The position numbers and the translations under genes are program-made. Below are positions 23,759-32,412 of a stretch of DNA of 51,256 nucleotides, piece after piece; the first letter of the stretch is position 1, and every line of letters begins with the position of its first letter. The stretch spans positions 1 to 51,256 of the forward strand of contig CAYOEZ010000006.1 of assembly GCA_964402955.1 (NCBI GenBank), written 5' to 3'. This DNA comes from CAYOEZ01 sp964402955. GTDB taxonomy: Bacteria > Chloroflexota > DTOL01 > DAOUCN01. The notes under the pieces were generated by a model. It was given only the letters and a program-made list of their open reading frames with translations. It had not been told where the DNA came from and did no database searches.

Positions 23759-24226
23759 TCACAGCAGACTGACCGGGTCTCCCACGCGAATGTGACCTGT
23801 CTGCACCACGCGCCCGTAGACGCGTGACCATCCGGGGTGGTGCGCCTGCCCGATGCGCGCTGAGTCATGGTCAGCAAAGGAGCCGCTGATTTTGCTGCAA
23901 GGAGTGGTGTATCGGGTTACTTCGACCACGACCTCTTTGCCGAGCTGAAGGCGTACGCCGGGCGTCACCGCCTGCCAGTCGAGAGCGACGAGGGTGATGT
24001 TCTCGCCCGTGGAGCCTGGGAAGATGGGGTTGCCTTCCCCTTGCAAGGCAAGGATGCGCTCAAGGGAATAGAGGCACAGAGCGCGCTCAGGCCCGCCATG
24101 GACGGCGAGATTCTTTTGTTTGTCGCTACTCAGGCCCATGGCAGTCACATCAGCCTCTGCCTCGGCCAATTTGGGCACGCCTCCCTGTGAGGCATTGATC
24201 TGAAAGATATGGGCAGTGGGCGCCAT
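23759..24226 (-). CDS. MOSC domain protein
   Basis: 155 residues. The family core is present: HIFQINASQGGVPKL, the VHGGPERALCLYS motif, FPGSTGENITL and the conserved cysteine in YTTPCSKI. MOSC proteins are proposed sulfur carriers or molybdenum-cofactor-binding enzymes (YiiM/MOCS3-C type) that act on metal-sulfur centres or N-hydroxylated compounds. ATG 24226 follows AAGGAGG. A cofactor link with the AOR operon is plausible but the genes are 6 kb apart. It is a stand-alone gene. Confidence 0.92.
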   Translation of the reverse strand: MAPTAHIFQINASQGGVPKLAEAEADVTAMGLSSDKQKNLAVHGGPERALCLYSLERILALQGEGNPIFPGSTGENITLVALDWQAVTPGVRLQLGKEVVVEVTRYTTPCSKISGSFADHDSARIGQAHHPGWSRVYGRVVQTGHIRVGDPVSLL

Positions 24227-24260
24227 GTGGCCTCCTTGTCGGGCAGCAACCTCGTCTCTG

Positions 24261-24289
24261 AGCATACCACAGACCATTGCTCAAGTCAA
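24261..24289 (-). promoter_or_regulatory. Promoter of the MOSC gene
   Basis: On the minus strand, TTGACT (24284-24289), 17 bp and TATGCT (24261-24266), 35 bases before the start. Confidence 0.65.
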
Positions 24290-24337
24290 CAACTTCCACA
24301 CAAATGCAGATATTTCAAGATAGTCGCAGCCTGACGA

Positions 24338-24457
24338 CCACGGAACACACAGAACACACGGAAAGGCCCTGGGCGGGCTCGCCGGGGCAATTCGGCGCAG
24401 ACTAGACCCTAATGCGCTCAACCGCAGCTTCTTTCTGTGTGTTCGTGTGTTCTGTGG
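24338..24457. repeat. Imperfect inverted repeat with CACGGAACACAC words
   Basis: The left arm 24338-24364 (CCACGGAACACACAG and so on) and the right arm 24432-24457 (ending TGTGTTCTGTGG) are near-complements around a spacer of about 65 bases. It is related in wording to the 11750-11808 palindrome. The 407 bp gap 24227-24633 holds this repeat and promoters on both sides, and no gene. Confidence 0.65.
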
Positions 24458-24537
24458 TTCACATAACGTTATCATGAATTGTCTGGCACAAATGCAGCGA
24501 TTCCAAGTGTGACCATGGCTTTTCAAGGGTATGGGGC

Positions 24538-24567
24538 TTGTCGCCAATCGCACGCGAGTGTTATAAT
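24538..24567 (+). promoter_or_regulatory. Promoter of the phosphoribosyltransferase-mutL unit
   Basis: TTGTCG (24538-24543), 18 bp and TATAAT (24562-24567), 66 bases before the start. Confidence 0.65.
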
Positions 24568-24633
24568 ACACAGGCCACACCGCCCCATCACGCTCGTTTG
24601 TTGGCAGGGGCGCAGCCGCTGTGAGGAGAGATT

Positions 24634-25335
24634 ATGACGTTGTTTGCCAACCGTGCCGAAGCCGGGCAGAAGCTGGCCGCTCAATTGCAGGATTTGCGGG
24701 GCAAGGACACCATTGTCCTGGCTGTCCCGCGCGGCGGCGTTGTCGTTGCCGATGCCGTGGCTCGCTCCCTTGGCGCTCCGCTCGATGTTTTCATCTCGCG
24801 CAAGTTGGCGGCGCCGGGCAATGAAGAGTTGGCGCTGGGCGCGGTCGCTAGCGACGGAACGATTGTCCTCGATGCGACGATAATGCGCGAATTGAACGTC
24901 ACGCAGCGTTACATACAGAGCGAGATGGATCGCCAGCGCGCCGAGATACTGCGCCGGTTATCGCTCTACCGCAATCAGCGCGCCCTGCCCCAACTCAAGG
25001 GCAAGACGGTGATCGTTGTGGACGATGGCGTCGCTACCGGCTCCACGACAATGGTGACGTTGCGCGCTCTGCGCAAGCAATTGCCAGGGCAGCTCATTCT
25101 GGCTGTGCCCGTTGGCCCGCCCGACGTGATCGAGCGCCTCAAAGGGGAAGCAGATCGTGTCGTGTGTCTGGCCATGCCGGAACAGTTCTGGGCCGTGGGC
25201 CAGTTTTTCGCCGATTGGTCGCAACTGACTGATCAAGACGTCACCGATACCCTTGATCGGCGACGAGCAGATCTCGAACAGGCAAGACAGGAACAGCATG
25301 CCAATCAAGGTTCTGGATGCGCAAGTAGCAGCTAA
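24634..25335 (+). CDS. Phosphoribosyltransferase-domain protein
   Basis: 233 residues. The type I PRTase fold is marked by the PRPP-binding loop VIVVDDGVATGSTT, an N-terminal RGGVVVADAVARSLGAPLD and the long flexible insertion MDRQRAEILRRLSLYRNQ. Proteins of this group are common and often sit near phosphoesterase or hydrolase genes, but their substrate is mostly unknown; it is not a recognised purine or pyrimidine enzyme. ATG 24634 follows GAGGAGAG. The 3' end overlaps mutL by 38 bp, so the two are co-translated. Confidence 0.9.
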   Translation: MTLFANRAEAGQKLAAQLQDLRGKDTIVLAVPRGGVVVADAVARSLGAPLDVFISRKLAAPGNEELALGAVASDGTIVLDATIMRELNVTQRYIQSEMDRQRAEILRRLSLYRNQRALPQLKGKTVIVVDDGVATGSTTMVTLRALRKQLPGQLILAVPVGPPDVIERLKGEADRVVCLAMPEQFWAVGQFFADWSQLTDQDVTDTLDRRRADLEQARQEQHANQGSGCASSS

Positions 25336-27073
25336 GATCGCTGCCGGGGAAGTTGTGGAACGCCCGGCCTCAGTTGTCAAAGAGCTGCTGGACAATGCCA
25401 TCGACGCCGGCGCAACGCAGATACGGGTGGAGACACGCGCGGGCGGGTTGCGCCTGATGCGAGTTACCGATGATGGCTGCGGTATCCCCGGCGACGAGGT
25501 TGATTTAGCGTTCCAACGCCACGCCACGAGCAAAATCGCCAGCGCTGACGACCTGAGCACGGTGCGCTCGTTGGGCTTCCGTGGCGAAGCGCTTTACGCG
25601 ATTGCTGCCGTCGGCCATGTGACCATGACCACCAAGATTGCCACGGACGACGCCGCCACCACGGTCAGATTGGAAAACGGGCAGGTTGTGCAGCGCAGCC
25701 GGCGCGGCGCGCCCACCGGCACAGCCGTTTCCGTCGAAGATCTCTTTGTGACCGTGCCGGCCCGCCTCAAGTTCCTCAAATCAGTCGCCAGCGAGACGGG
25801 GCGCATCGGCGATGTGATGAGCCAATACTCACTGGCGCATCCTGCCATTAAGTTCACACTCATCTGCGATGGCAGGCTTGTCTTCCAGTCGACCGGCAGC
25901 GGCGACCTGCGCGACGTGTTGAGCAAGGTGCTGGGGGTGGACACTGCCCGCGCTATGATTGAAGTGCCCGCTGCGGAAACGCCGCATAACGCCATCACCG
26001 TCAGCGGGTTCGTCAGCCAGCCGGCGGTGACACGTTCGACACGAGCGTACATGAGCTTCTTTGTGAATGGCCGCTGGGTGCAGAACCGCATGCTTGGTTT
26101 TGCCCTGGAAGAAGCCTATCATACCTTGCTCCAGGTCGGTCGTCACCCCATCGCCGTCCTCAACATCGACATGCCGCCTGACCAGGTTGACGTCAACGTC
26201 CACCCGGCCAAGAGCGAAGTGCGTTTCCTGCGCGAGCGCGACGTCTTTTCCGCCCTGCAGAAGGCGGCGCGCTCGGCTCTGGTCGAGTCGGCAGGGATTC
26301 CTGTCGCCACAGCCTATCCGCACGGCGAAGCTTTGGCTGCGCCCGCGCGCTGGAATGCTCCCACGCCGCAATCAGACTTTACGCTGCAGCAGGCCGCGTT
26401 TGGCATTTTCCGTGGCCCACAGCCGGCGCCTTCTGCGCCAGTGCAGGCTTCGCCGCTGGCGATGCCGCCCACCACGCAGCCTGCCCTCTCGCCCACCAAG
26501 CTGCCGCCGCTGCGCATTCTCGGCCAGGCAGCGCAAACATACATCATCGCTGAGTCACCCGAAGGCGTCTATCTGATTGACCAGCACAGCGCCCACGAGC
26601 GGGTCGTCTACGAGAAGCTGATGTCCGAGTATCACCGTCAGGCCGTCTCGGTCCAGGGCCTGCTCGACCCACTGGCGCTGGATCTGACGCCGCGCCAGAC
26701 CATCGTCGTGCATCGCCATCTGGAACAACTTGGCACGATGGGTTTCCAGATCGAGCCGTTTGGCGCCAGCGCGATTCTGGTGCGCGCTGTCCCCGCCTTC
26801 TTGCCCAAAGCCAGTATCGCACAGACATTGCGCGCCATCCTTGACGATATGGCAGACGAGGCCGGCAGCCCGGAAAGCTGGCAGGAAGCGCTCATCATTG
26901 CCATAACCTGTCATAGCGCGGTGCGCGCCGGCCAAACGCTCTCGGCAGATGAGATGCGCGAGCTTATTGTCCAACTTGAGCAAACGACGCTGCCCCGCAC
27001 CTGTCCGCACGGCCGCCCGACCATGATTATGCTCAGCCAGGTGCAGCTTGAGAAGGAATTCGGCCGGCGCTGA
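25298..27073 (+). CDS. mutL: DNA mismatch repair protein MutL (endonuclease type)
   Basis: 591 residues. The GHKL ATPase has ELLDNAIDAGA, VTDDGCGIPGDE, TSKI and LGFRGEAL. A proline-rich linker (about 340-405) leads to the dimerisation/endonuclease domain. That domain carries the metal site DQHSAHERVVYE (about 427), TCHSAVRAG and CPHGRPT near the end, so it should nick DNA like MutL of bacteria without MutH. ATG 25298 gives the exact family N-terminus (PIKVLD). It lies within the end of the phosphoribosyltransferase gene. mutS is not in the window. Confidence 0.96.
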   Translation: MPIKVLDAQVAAKIAAGEVVERPASVVKELLDNAIDAGATQIRVETRAGGLRLMRVTDDGCGIPGDEVDLAFQRHATSKIASADDLSTVRSLGFRGEALYAIAAVGHVTMTTKIATDDAATTVRLENGQVVQRSRRGAPTGTAVSVEDLFVTVPARLKFLKSVASETGRIGDVMSQYSLAHPAIKFTLICDGRLVFQSTGSGDLRDVLSKVLGVDTARAMIEVPAAETPHNAITVSGFVSQPAVTRSTRAYMSFFVNGRWVQNRMLGFALEEAYHTLLQVGRHPIAVLNIDMPPDQVDVNVHPAKSEVRFLRERDVFSALQKAARSALVESAGIPVATAYPHGEALAAPARWNAPTPQSDFTLQQAAFGIFRGPQPAPSAPVQASPLAMPPTTQPALSPTKLPPLRILGQAAQTYIIAESPEGVYLIDQHSAHERVVYEKLMSEYHRQAVSVQGLLDPLALDLTPRQTIVVHRHLEQLGTMGFQIEPFGASAILVRAVPAFLPKASIAQTLRAILDDMADEAGSPESWQEALIIAITCHSAVRAGQTLSADEMRELIVQLEQTTLPRTCPHGRPTMIMLSQVQLEKEFGRR

Positions 27074-27085
27074 TGTGTTTTGCTA

Positions 27086-27114
27086 TTGACATTCGTCCTC
27101 CCAACGGGTATACT
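27086..27114 (+). promoter_or_regulatory. Promoter of the nusA-infB operon
   Basis: TTGACA (27086-27091), 17 bp and TATACT (27109-27114), near-consensus. Transcription would start near 27121, leaving a 250 nt leader. The 297 bp between mutL and nusA contains this promoter, several small hairpins and a terminator-like stem. Confidence 0.85.
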
Positions 27115-27284
27115 AGAAGCGTCAATAGTGCCGAAAGCTGACTCAGGATGAATGCATGGTGATCTAGTCTCTTGTCAAGAGCCTTGTGTTGCATCGCCGG
27201 TGCTCCTTATGCCCGGCGATGACTGTCATACTGGCGCACTCGGCGCTCCTCGTCGCCTTTTGACGACGCTACACTGCTCGACCT

Positions 27285-27311
27285 AAAGTGGGTACCCCCC
27301 ACTTTTCTTAT
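27285..27311 (+). terminator. Terminator-like hairpin in the nusA leader (possible attenuator)
   Basis: AAAGTGGG (27285-27292) pairs with CCCACTTT (27298-27305) around a 5-base loop, followed by TCTTATT. It lies 60 bases before nusA, inside the leader. A nearby 5 bp stem (27251-27255 with 27264-27268) and a GCCGG-rich segment could act as alternative structures. NusA is known to feed back on its own expression in some bacteria; attenuation here is inference. Confidence 0.55.
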
Positions 27312-27370
27312 TGCCTTGCGTCAGATGGCAGCATCGTTGTGCAGTACGGAACTGGGAGGGATCAAAAGAC

Positions 27371-28555
27371 ATGGCTAGTGAGTTCATGTTGGCTCTGACC
27401 CAACTCTGTAATGAGAAAAATATAGCGAAGGAGGTTGTGCTTCAGGCAATTGAGCAAGCCCTGGTTTCTGCCTACCGGCGCAACTTCGGCCCTGTGCAGA
27501 ATATATTAGCCCGCATCGACACGGAAACAGGCGAGGCGCATATCTACACGCAGAAGAAGGTGGTCAGTGAGGTCAGCGACCAGCAGAAAGAGATTTCGCT
27601 CGCTGAGGCGCTGCCCTATAAGGCCGATGCTGCATTGGACGAGATCGTCGAGCTGGAGACGACGCCGCAGAACTTCGGGCGTATTGCCGCGCAAACGGCC
27701 AAACAGGTTGTGACGCAGCGCCTGCGCGAAGCAGAGCGTGAGGTCGTCTATCACGAATATACAGACCGGGCGAACGATATCATCACCGGCACCGTACAGC
27801 GCATCGATCCCAGCAAGGGTGTGATTATCGAACTGAACAAGGCAGAAGGCCTCTTGCCGCCGTCCGAGCAGATTCAGGGCGAAGTATACCACCCTGGTCA
27901 GCGGCTCAAGGTCTATGTGTTGGACGTACAGCGTAGCTCAAAGGGGCCCCAGGTTACGGTGTCGCGCGCTCACAAGTATCTGGTGCGCCGTTTGTTTGAG
28001 CTTGAGGTGCCGGAGATCTACACGGGCACGGTGGAAATCAAGTCGATTGCTCGCGAGCCGGGCTCGCGCACCAAGGTAGCCGTCGCCGCCAGGCAGGAGG
28101 GCGTCGATCCGGTTGGCTCATGCGTCGGCCAGCGTGGCGTGCGTATCCAAAATGTGCTCAACGAGCTTGGCAACGAGAAGATTGACGTGATTCAGTGGAG
28201 CGCCGACGCTGTGCGCTTCGTCGCCAATGCACTTTCGCCTGCGCAGGTCCAGCAGGTTGAAATCGACGAGGACGAACGCACGGCCACGGTTATTGTTGAT
28301 GACAAGCAGCTTTCGCTGGCTATCGGCAAGGAAGGGCAGAATGCCCGCCTGGCAGCCAAGCTAACCGGCTGGCGCATCGATATCAAGAGCTCGACGCTGG
28401 CTGCGCTCGAGCCGAGCGTCAAGCGCAAGCGCCCTGTGCTCACGTCTGGCGGTGATGAAGAGAACATGCTGGCTGTGCGCCTGCAGGCAGCCTTCAAGGA
28501 AAAGGGAGAGAACGTGCCCGTCGACGAGCAATCCCCCAGCGCACCGGCAGCTTAG
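27371..28555 (+). CDS. nusA: Transcription factor NusA
   Basis: 394 residues, a normal length for a NusA without acidic repeats. The N-terminal RNA-polymerase-binding domain (about 1-130, EFMLALTQLCNEKNIAKE) is followed by S1 (about 138-205, ITGTVQRIDPSKGVIIEL) and two KH domains (about 210-350). GSCVGQRGVRIQNV and AIGKEGQNARLAAKLTGW carry the GXXG loops. It modulates pausing, termination and antitermination. ATG 27371 follows GGGAGG. rimP, which normally precedes nusA, is absent here. Confidence 0.97.
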   Translation: MASEFMLALTQLCNEKNIAKEVVLQAIEQALVSAYRRNFGPVQNILARIDTETGEAHIYTQKKVVSEVSDQQKEISLAEALPYKADAALDEIVELETTPQNFGRIAAQTAKQVVTQRLREAEREVVYHEYTDRANDIITGTVQRIDPSKGVIIELNKAEGLLPPSEQIQGEVYHPGQRLKVYVLDVQRSSKGPQVTVSRAHKYLVRRLFELEVPEIYTGTVEIKSIAREPGSRTKVAVAARQEGVDPVGSCVGQRGVRIQNVLNELGNEKIDVIQWSADAVRFVANALSPAQVQQVEIDEDERTATVIVDDKQLSLAIGKEGQNARLAAKLTGWRIDIKSSTLAALEPSVKRKRPVLTSGGDEENMLAVRLQAAFKEKGENVPVDEQSPSAPAA

Positions 28556-28597
28556 CGACCGTGCAGTTGAACCCTCCACGGGACGTAGGATAGTCAT

Positions 28598-28909
28598 ATG
28601 CCTGAAGAGACGACCGTTCACAAGGCCAGGGCAGGCCGTCCGTTGCGGCGTGCGCCTGTGCGCACCTGCGTGGCCTGCCAGCAGGAAAAAGCAAAACGAG
28701 AACTTGTGCGCGTTGTGCATACCCCGGCCAACAGCGTCGAGGTGGACGCGACGGGCAAGAAGGCCGGACGCGGCGCATATCTGTGCGCCAGGACGAGCTG
28801 TTGGCAGCTTGCTCTGAAGAAGCACGCCCTCGAGCGTGCCTTGAAGACGACCATCAGCCCCGAGAATCTGGCCGTACTGGAAGCGTATGCAGACACGTTG
28901 AAAGAATAG
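28598..28909 (+). CDS. rnpM: YlxR/RnpM-family RNA-binding protein
   Basis: 103 residues. The family motifs are RTCVACQQEKAKREL near the start, the VDATGKKAGRGAYLC core and helical ends. YlxR proteins sit between nusA and infB in many bacteria; the Bacillus protein has been reported to bind RNase P RNA and modulate its activity. The extra N-terminal 20 residues are basic. It follows nusA by 42 bp and precedes infB by 115 bp, in the conserved order. Confidence 0.92.
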   Translation: MPEETTVHKARAGRPLRRAPVRTCVACQQEKAKRELVRVVHTPANSVEVDATGKKAGRGAYLCARTSCWQLALKKHALERALKTTISPENLAVLEAYADTLKE

Positions 28910-29024
28910 GTTTGATCCGCAAAGCGACGTAAATCGATGGCTTTGGTTTGCGCAGGCGCACGGACATTTGGGGATGCTATAGACAGGCCTGCGGGCCTGC
29001 GGCAGCACTGAGGAGTATGCGGGC

Positions 29025-31916
29025 ATGACCGAGGAACCGAAAGACAAGACCACCGAAAGCACGGAGAGCAAGACCGAGACGGGCCCAGCCAGTCCGGAGA
29101 ACCAGCCAGCCAACCCGGCGCCTGGTCCGGCAGCTCCTGCACAGGGCGCTCAGCCGCCCAGAAACGCTGGCGCGCCAGCGCGACCCGGCGATCAGTCGCG
29201 CCCGCAGAACCGCCCGCCCTATCAGGGGCCGCGGCCTGGCGCCAACCAGCCTGGCAGCGGCGCTCCACGGCCCCCTTATCAGGGGCCGCGGCCTGGCAGC
29301 GGCGCTCCACGGCCACCCTACCAGGGGCCGCGTCCGCCTCAGCAGCAACAGCAGCCACCACAACAACCGCAAAATCCTGGCGACCCTCAACAGCAGCCTG
29401 CTGCAAACCCGGCTGCCCCCAAGCCGCCCATCGATTGGTTGCGCTCGAAGCCCATGTCCTCAGCCAACCGGCCGCCACAGCAGCAGCGTGGTCTTGATCT
29501 GGGCCGGCCAGATGCCTGGTCGGGCCGGCAGAAGCCGCCCGCGCCGGGGCAGGCGCCGACACCGGGTGCGCCTCGTCCGGCAGGCCCGGGCGAGCAGCGT
29601 CCTGCTGGTCCAGGCGGGCCATCGCGGCCCCCGGACGGCAGCCAGCCCTATCGCCCGCGGCCCGCGGGGCCAGGTGGAACAACAACATATCAGGGTAGGC
29701 CGTCAACCGGCGGCTATCAGGGCGCCCCACGTCCGGGTGGTTTTGGCACGCCACGTCCGGGTGGTTTTGGTACGCCGCGTCCGGGTGGATTTGGCCCTCC
29801 GCGTCCTGGCGGCTTTGGCCCAGCCCGTCCAGGCGGCAGCCGTCCACCGTTTGGCCAGCGCCCTGGCGCGCCGACAACTGAGTGGGGCAAGGGGACAGCC
29901 ACATCGCGCCGCGCGCGCAGCGCCCGTAAGGGTGGTAAGGAAAAAGAGAAGCCTGCTATTGAAGAGGATGCCGATGAAAGAACTCGGCGGCGTGCGGAGC
30001 AAGAGCTACTGCGCCCCAAGGGCGTTCTGGTGGCGCAGCGGCCAGGCGTCAAGTCGCCGCTGGTCAAGGGCAAGGGCGATCCCAATGCTCCCGATATCAG
30101 CAGGGCCACCATCGTTCCTGCTCGCATCACGGTCAAGGATCTGGCTGAACTCTTGAACATCAGCTCGGTTGAGATCATCAAAGAGTTGATGAAGAGCGGC
30201 ATCATGGCGCCCATCAACCAGATGATCGACTTTGACACGGCCTCAATCGTCGCCGCTGACCTGGGCTTTGAGATTCGTCTGGCTGAGGCGCAAGAGACTG
30301 AGGAAGAGGAAGCTCTCGCAGTCGCGCCGGAAGCGATGGCCAGGGCCGCTAAGATCGTTGATATTGAAGACGATCCCGGCGCCCTGATGCCGCGACCTCC
30401 CGTTGTGACCATTATGGGCCATGTTGATCATGGCAAGACATCGCTGCTCGACGCTATCCGGCGCACCAACGTAGCCGGAGGCGAGTTTGGCGGTATCACC
30501 CAGCATATCGGCGCCTATCAGGTCGAAGAAAAAAACCAGAAGATTACCTTCCTGGATACTCCCGGCCACGAAGCCTTCACGGCTATGCGTGCCCGTGGCG
30601 CCCAGGTGACCGATATTGCGATCGTCGTGGTCGCCGCCGACGATGGAGTCCAGCCGCAAACGTTGGAAGCAATCAACCATGCCCGTGCTGCCGGCGTCCC
30701 GATTGTCGTTGCTCTGAACAAAATCGACAAGGACAATGCTAACCCTGAGCGTGTCAAGCAGCAACTGTCCGACGCCGGTCTGATGCCCGAAGAATGGGGC
30801 GGCAGCACTGTTGTCGTTCCTGTCTCTGCCAAGAAGGGTGTCGGCGTCAACGACCTGCTGGACATGATCCTGCTTGTTGCCGAAATGGCCTCGCTCAAGG
30901 CGAACCCCCATCGTCCTGCTCTCGGCACGATCGTTGAAGCCGAAATGGACAAGGCCAAAGGGCCGTTGGCGACTGTGCTGGTGCAGAAGGGAACGCTCAA
31001 CGTCGGCGACTACGTTGTGGTCGGTTCGATCTATGGCAAGATTCGCGCCATGTTCAACGACAAGGGTAAGTCGATCAAGACTGCTCCGCCCTCAACGCCG
31101 GCCGGTATCCTTGGTCTGTCTGATGTGCCTGCCAGCGGCGATGTGCTCAGGGTAATGGCTGACGACCGCACGGCGCACGACGTGGCCAGAGAAGAGATAG
31201 ACAAGCAACAGCGCCTGGCTGCCTCCTCATCTGTCCCGACCATTGATCTGGAGCGACTGTCGGGCATGATTGCCGCAGGCGCCGTGAAAGAACTGAACAT
31301 CGTGCTCAAGGCTGATGTGCAAGGATCACTGGAGCCGATTGTCAATTCACTGAACAAACTGGGCGACGAGAAGGAGAACGTCAAGGTTCACCTTTTGCAT
31401 CAGGCGACCGGTATGATCACGGAGAATGATGTCTCGCTGGCGGCTGCCTCACGCTCGGGTTCTGCCGCCAAGGCGGCGCTTGTCATCGGCTTTAACGTCG
31501 AGGCTGACAGCGCAGCCAAACGTGTCGCAGAGCAGCAAGGGATCGAGATTCGCACCTTCAAGATCATCTATGACCTGGTGGACGCTATCGACAAGTCGCT
31601 GCGCGGCCTCTACGAGCCGAAGTATCAGGAAGCTGTCGATGCCCATGCCGACGTGCGCCAGGTCTTCAAGCTGACAAAGGGTTCCACCATTGCCGGCTCA
31701 ATCATCAGCGATGGCACGATGGTGCGCGGGGCACAGTGCCGCGTGAGGCGCAACAACGCTGTTGTCTTCGAAGGCAAAGTGTCGTCACTGCGCCGCTTCA
31801 AGGACGATGTGCGCGATGTAGGCCCTGGCTATGAGTGCGGCATCACCCTGGATGGGTTCAACGACTTCCAGGAGAAAGACGTTATCGAGACCTATCACAA
31901 GGAAAGGATAAACTAG
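29025..31916 (+). CDS. infB: Translation initiation factor IF-2
   Basis: 963 residues. GTPase that places initiator tRNA on the 30S subunit and promotes subunit joining. Residues 1 to about 300 are a disordered Pro/Gly/Gln/Arg-rich region with two tandem repeat blocks (PYQGPRPG at about 65-105, and RPGGFG at about 236-270). An IF2_N-like helical domain follows (ITVKDLAELLNISS, about 369). The G domain has G1 GHVDHGKT (465-472), G3 DTPGH (511-515) and G4 NKID. The C-terminal beta-barrel and tRNA-binding domains end near ERIN. ATG 29025 has AGGAG nine bases upstream. Length is at the high end because of the repeats. Confidence 0.97.
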   Translation: MTEEPKDKTTESTESKTETGPASPENQPANPAPGPAAPAQGAQPPRNAGAPARPGDQSRPQNRPPYQGPRPGANQPGSGAPRPPYQGPRPGSGAPRPPYQGPRPPQQQQQPPQQPQNPGDPQQQPAANPAAPKPPIDWLRSKPMSSANRPPQQQRGLDLGRPDAWSGRQKPPAPGQAPTPGAPRPAGPGEQRPAGPGGPSRPPDGSQPYRPRPAGPGGTTTYQGRPSTGGYQGAPRPGGFGTPRPGGFGTPRPGGFGPPRPGGFGPARPGGSRPPFGQRPGAPTTEWGKGTATSRRARSARKGGKEKEKPAIEEDADERTRRRAEQELLRPKGVLVAQRPGVKSPLVKGKGDPNAPDISRATIVPARITVKDLAELLNISSVEIIKELMKSGIMAPINQMIDFDTASIVAADLGFEIRLAEAQETEEEEALAVAPEAMARAAKIVDIEDDPGALMPRPPVVTIMGHVDHGKTSLLDAIRRTNVAGGEFGGITQHIGAYQVEEKNQKITFLDTPGHEAFTAMRARGAQVTDIAIVVVAADDGVQPQTLEAINHARAAGVPIVVALNKIDKDNANPERVKQQLSDAGLMPEEWGGSTVVVPVSAKKGVGVNDLLDMILLVAEMASLKANPHRPALGTIVEAEMDKAKGPLATVLVQKGTLNVGDYVVVGSIYGKIRAMFNDKGKSIKTAPPSTPAGILGLSDVPASGDVLRVMADDRTAHDVAREEIDKQQRLAASSSVPTIDLERLSGMIAAGAVKELNIVLKADVQGSLEPIVNSLNKLGDEKENVKVHLLHQATGMITENDVSLAAASRSGSAAKAALVIGFNVEADSAAKRVAEQQGIEIRTFKIIYDLVDAIDKSLRGLYEPKYQEAVDAHADVRQVFKLTKGSTIAGSIISDGTMVRGAQCRVRRNNAVVFEGKVSSLRRFKDDVRDVGPGYECGITLDGFNDFQEKDVIETYHKERIN

Positions 31917-31926
31917 GGAAGGGTAT

Positions 31927-32028
31927 AGGGAGCAGGGTTCAGGGCTCAGGGGTTAGGATCAACACAGAACACCGTGTCGATCCTGAACCCCAGACCCTGA
32001 GCCCTGACCCCTGACCCCTGACCCCTGT
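31927..32028. repeat. CCCTGA-type imperfect inverted repeat before rbfA
   Basis: The left part GGGTTCAGGGCTCAGGGG and the right part CCTGAACCCCAGACCCTGAG, plus four tandem copies of TGACCCC or close variants, fill nearly the whole infB-rbfA gap. The same word family forms the tail of the kinase gene at 19195-19230. Confidence 0.8.
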
Positions 32029-32035
32029 ACCTACT

Positions 32036-32404
32036 ATGTCACGACGTTCTGAACGGTTGGAAGAGCAGATTCGCAGCGACCTGAGCGACATGCTGCAGCG
32101 CGACATCACTGATCCACGCCTGTCCAACGGCGTTCTGATCTCGATCACCGATGTTGATGTGACCGAGGATCTGCGCTATGCGCGCGTCTACCTCAGCCTG
32201 TTGGGCAACGACGAACAGGTGAGCAATGCCTTTGCTGGCATTCGCCATGCGACAGGTTTCCTGCGCCGTGGCCTTGCCCAACGCCTGGCCATACGGTATG
32301 TCCCGGAGCTCAGTTTCCACATTGATCCGTCGCTTGCGCGCGGTGCGCGCGTTCTGGCGTTGTTGAAAGAGATCAATGAGGAAACAGAAGGAAAAAAGGA
32401 GTAG
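32036..32404 (+). CDS. rbfA: Ribosome-binding factor A (RbfA)
   Basis: 122 residues. The type-II KH fold has RSERLEEQIRSDLSDMLQRDITDPRL, a middle DVTEDLRYARVYLSLLG and the C-terminal RYVPELSFHIDPSL. RbfA binds the 30S subunit during late 16S processing and in cold adaptation. No Shine-Dalgarno can be seen before ATG 32036: the 20 bases upstream are the CCTGACCCC repeat. Translation may depend on read-through coupling from infB or on a leader-independent start. Confidence 0.95.
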   Translation: MSRRSERLEEQIRSDLSDMLQRDITDPRLSNGVLISITDVDVTEDLRYARVYLSLLGNDEQVSNAFAGIRHATGFLRRGLAQRLAIRYVPELSFHIDPSLARGARVLALLKEINEETEGKKE

Positions 32405-32412
32405 CACCTCAG

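Noticed and set aside
24634..27073. Phosphoribosyltransferase-mutL overlap as a fusion or frameshift
   Set aside because: Both genes have their own start and full-length domains; the 38 bp overlap is ordinary coupling.
27115..27284. nusA leader as a T-box or a tRNA gene
   Set aside because: No T-box consensus, cloverleaf or TTC-like T-loop can be found.
28618..29904. Long open frame antisense to infB (about 428 codons)
   Set aside because: It is a shadow of the repetitive, GC-rich IF-2 N-terminus, with compositionally biased sequence and no ribosome site or homology.
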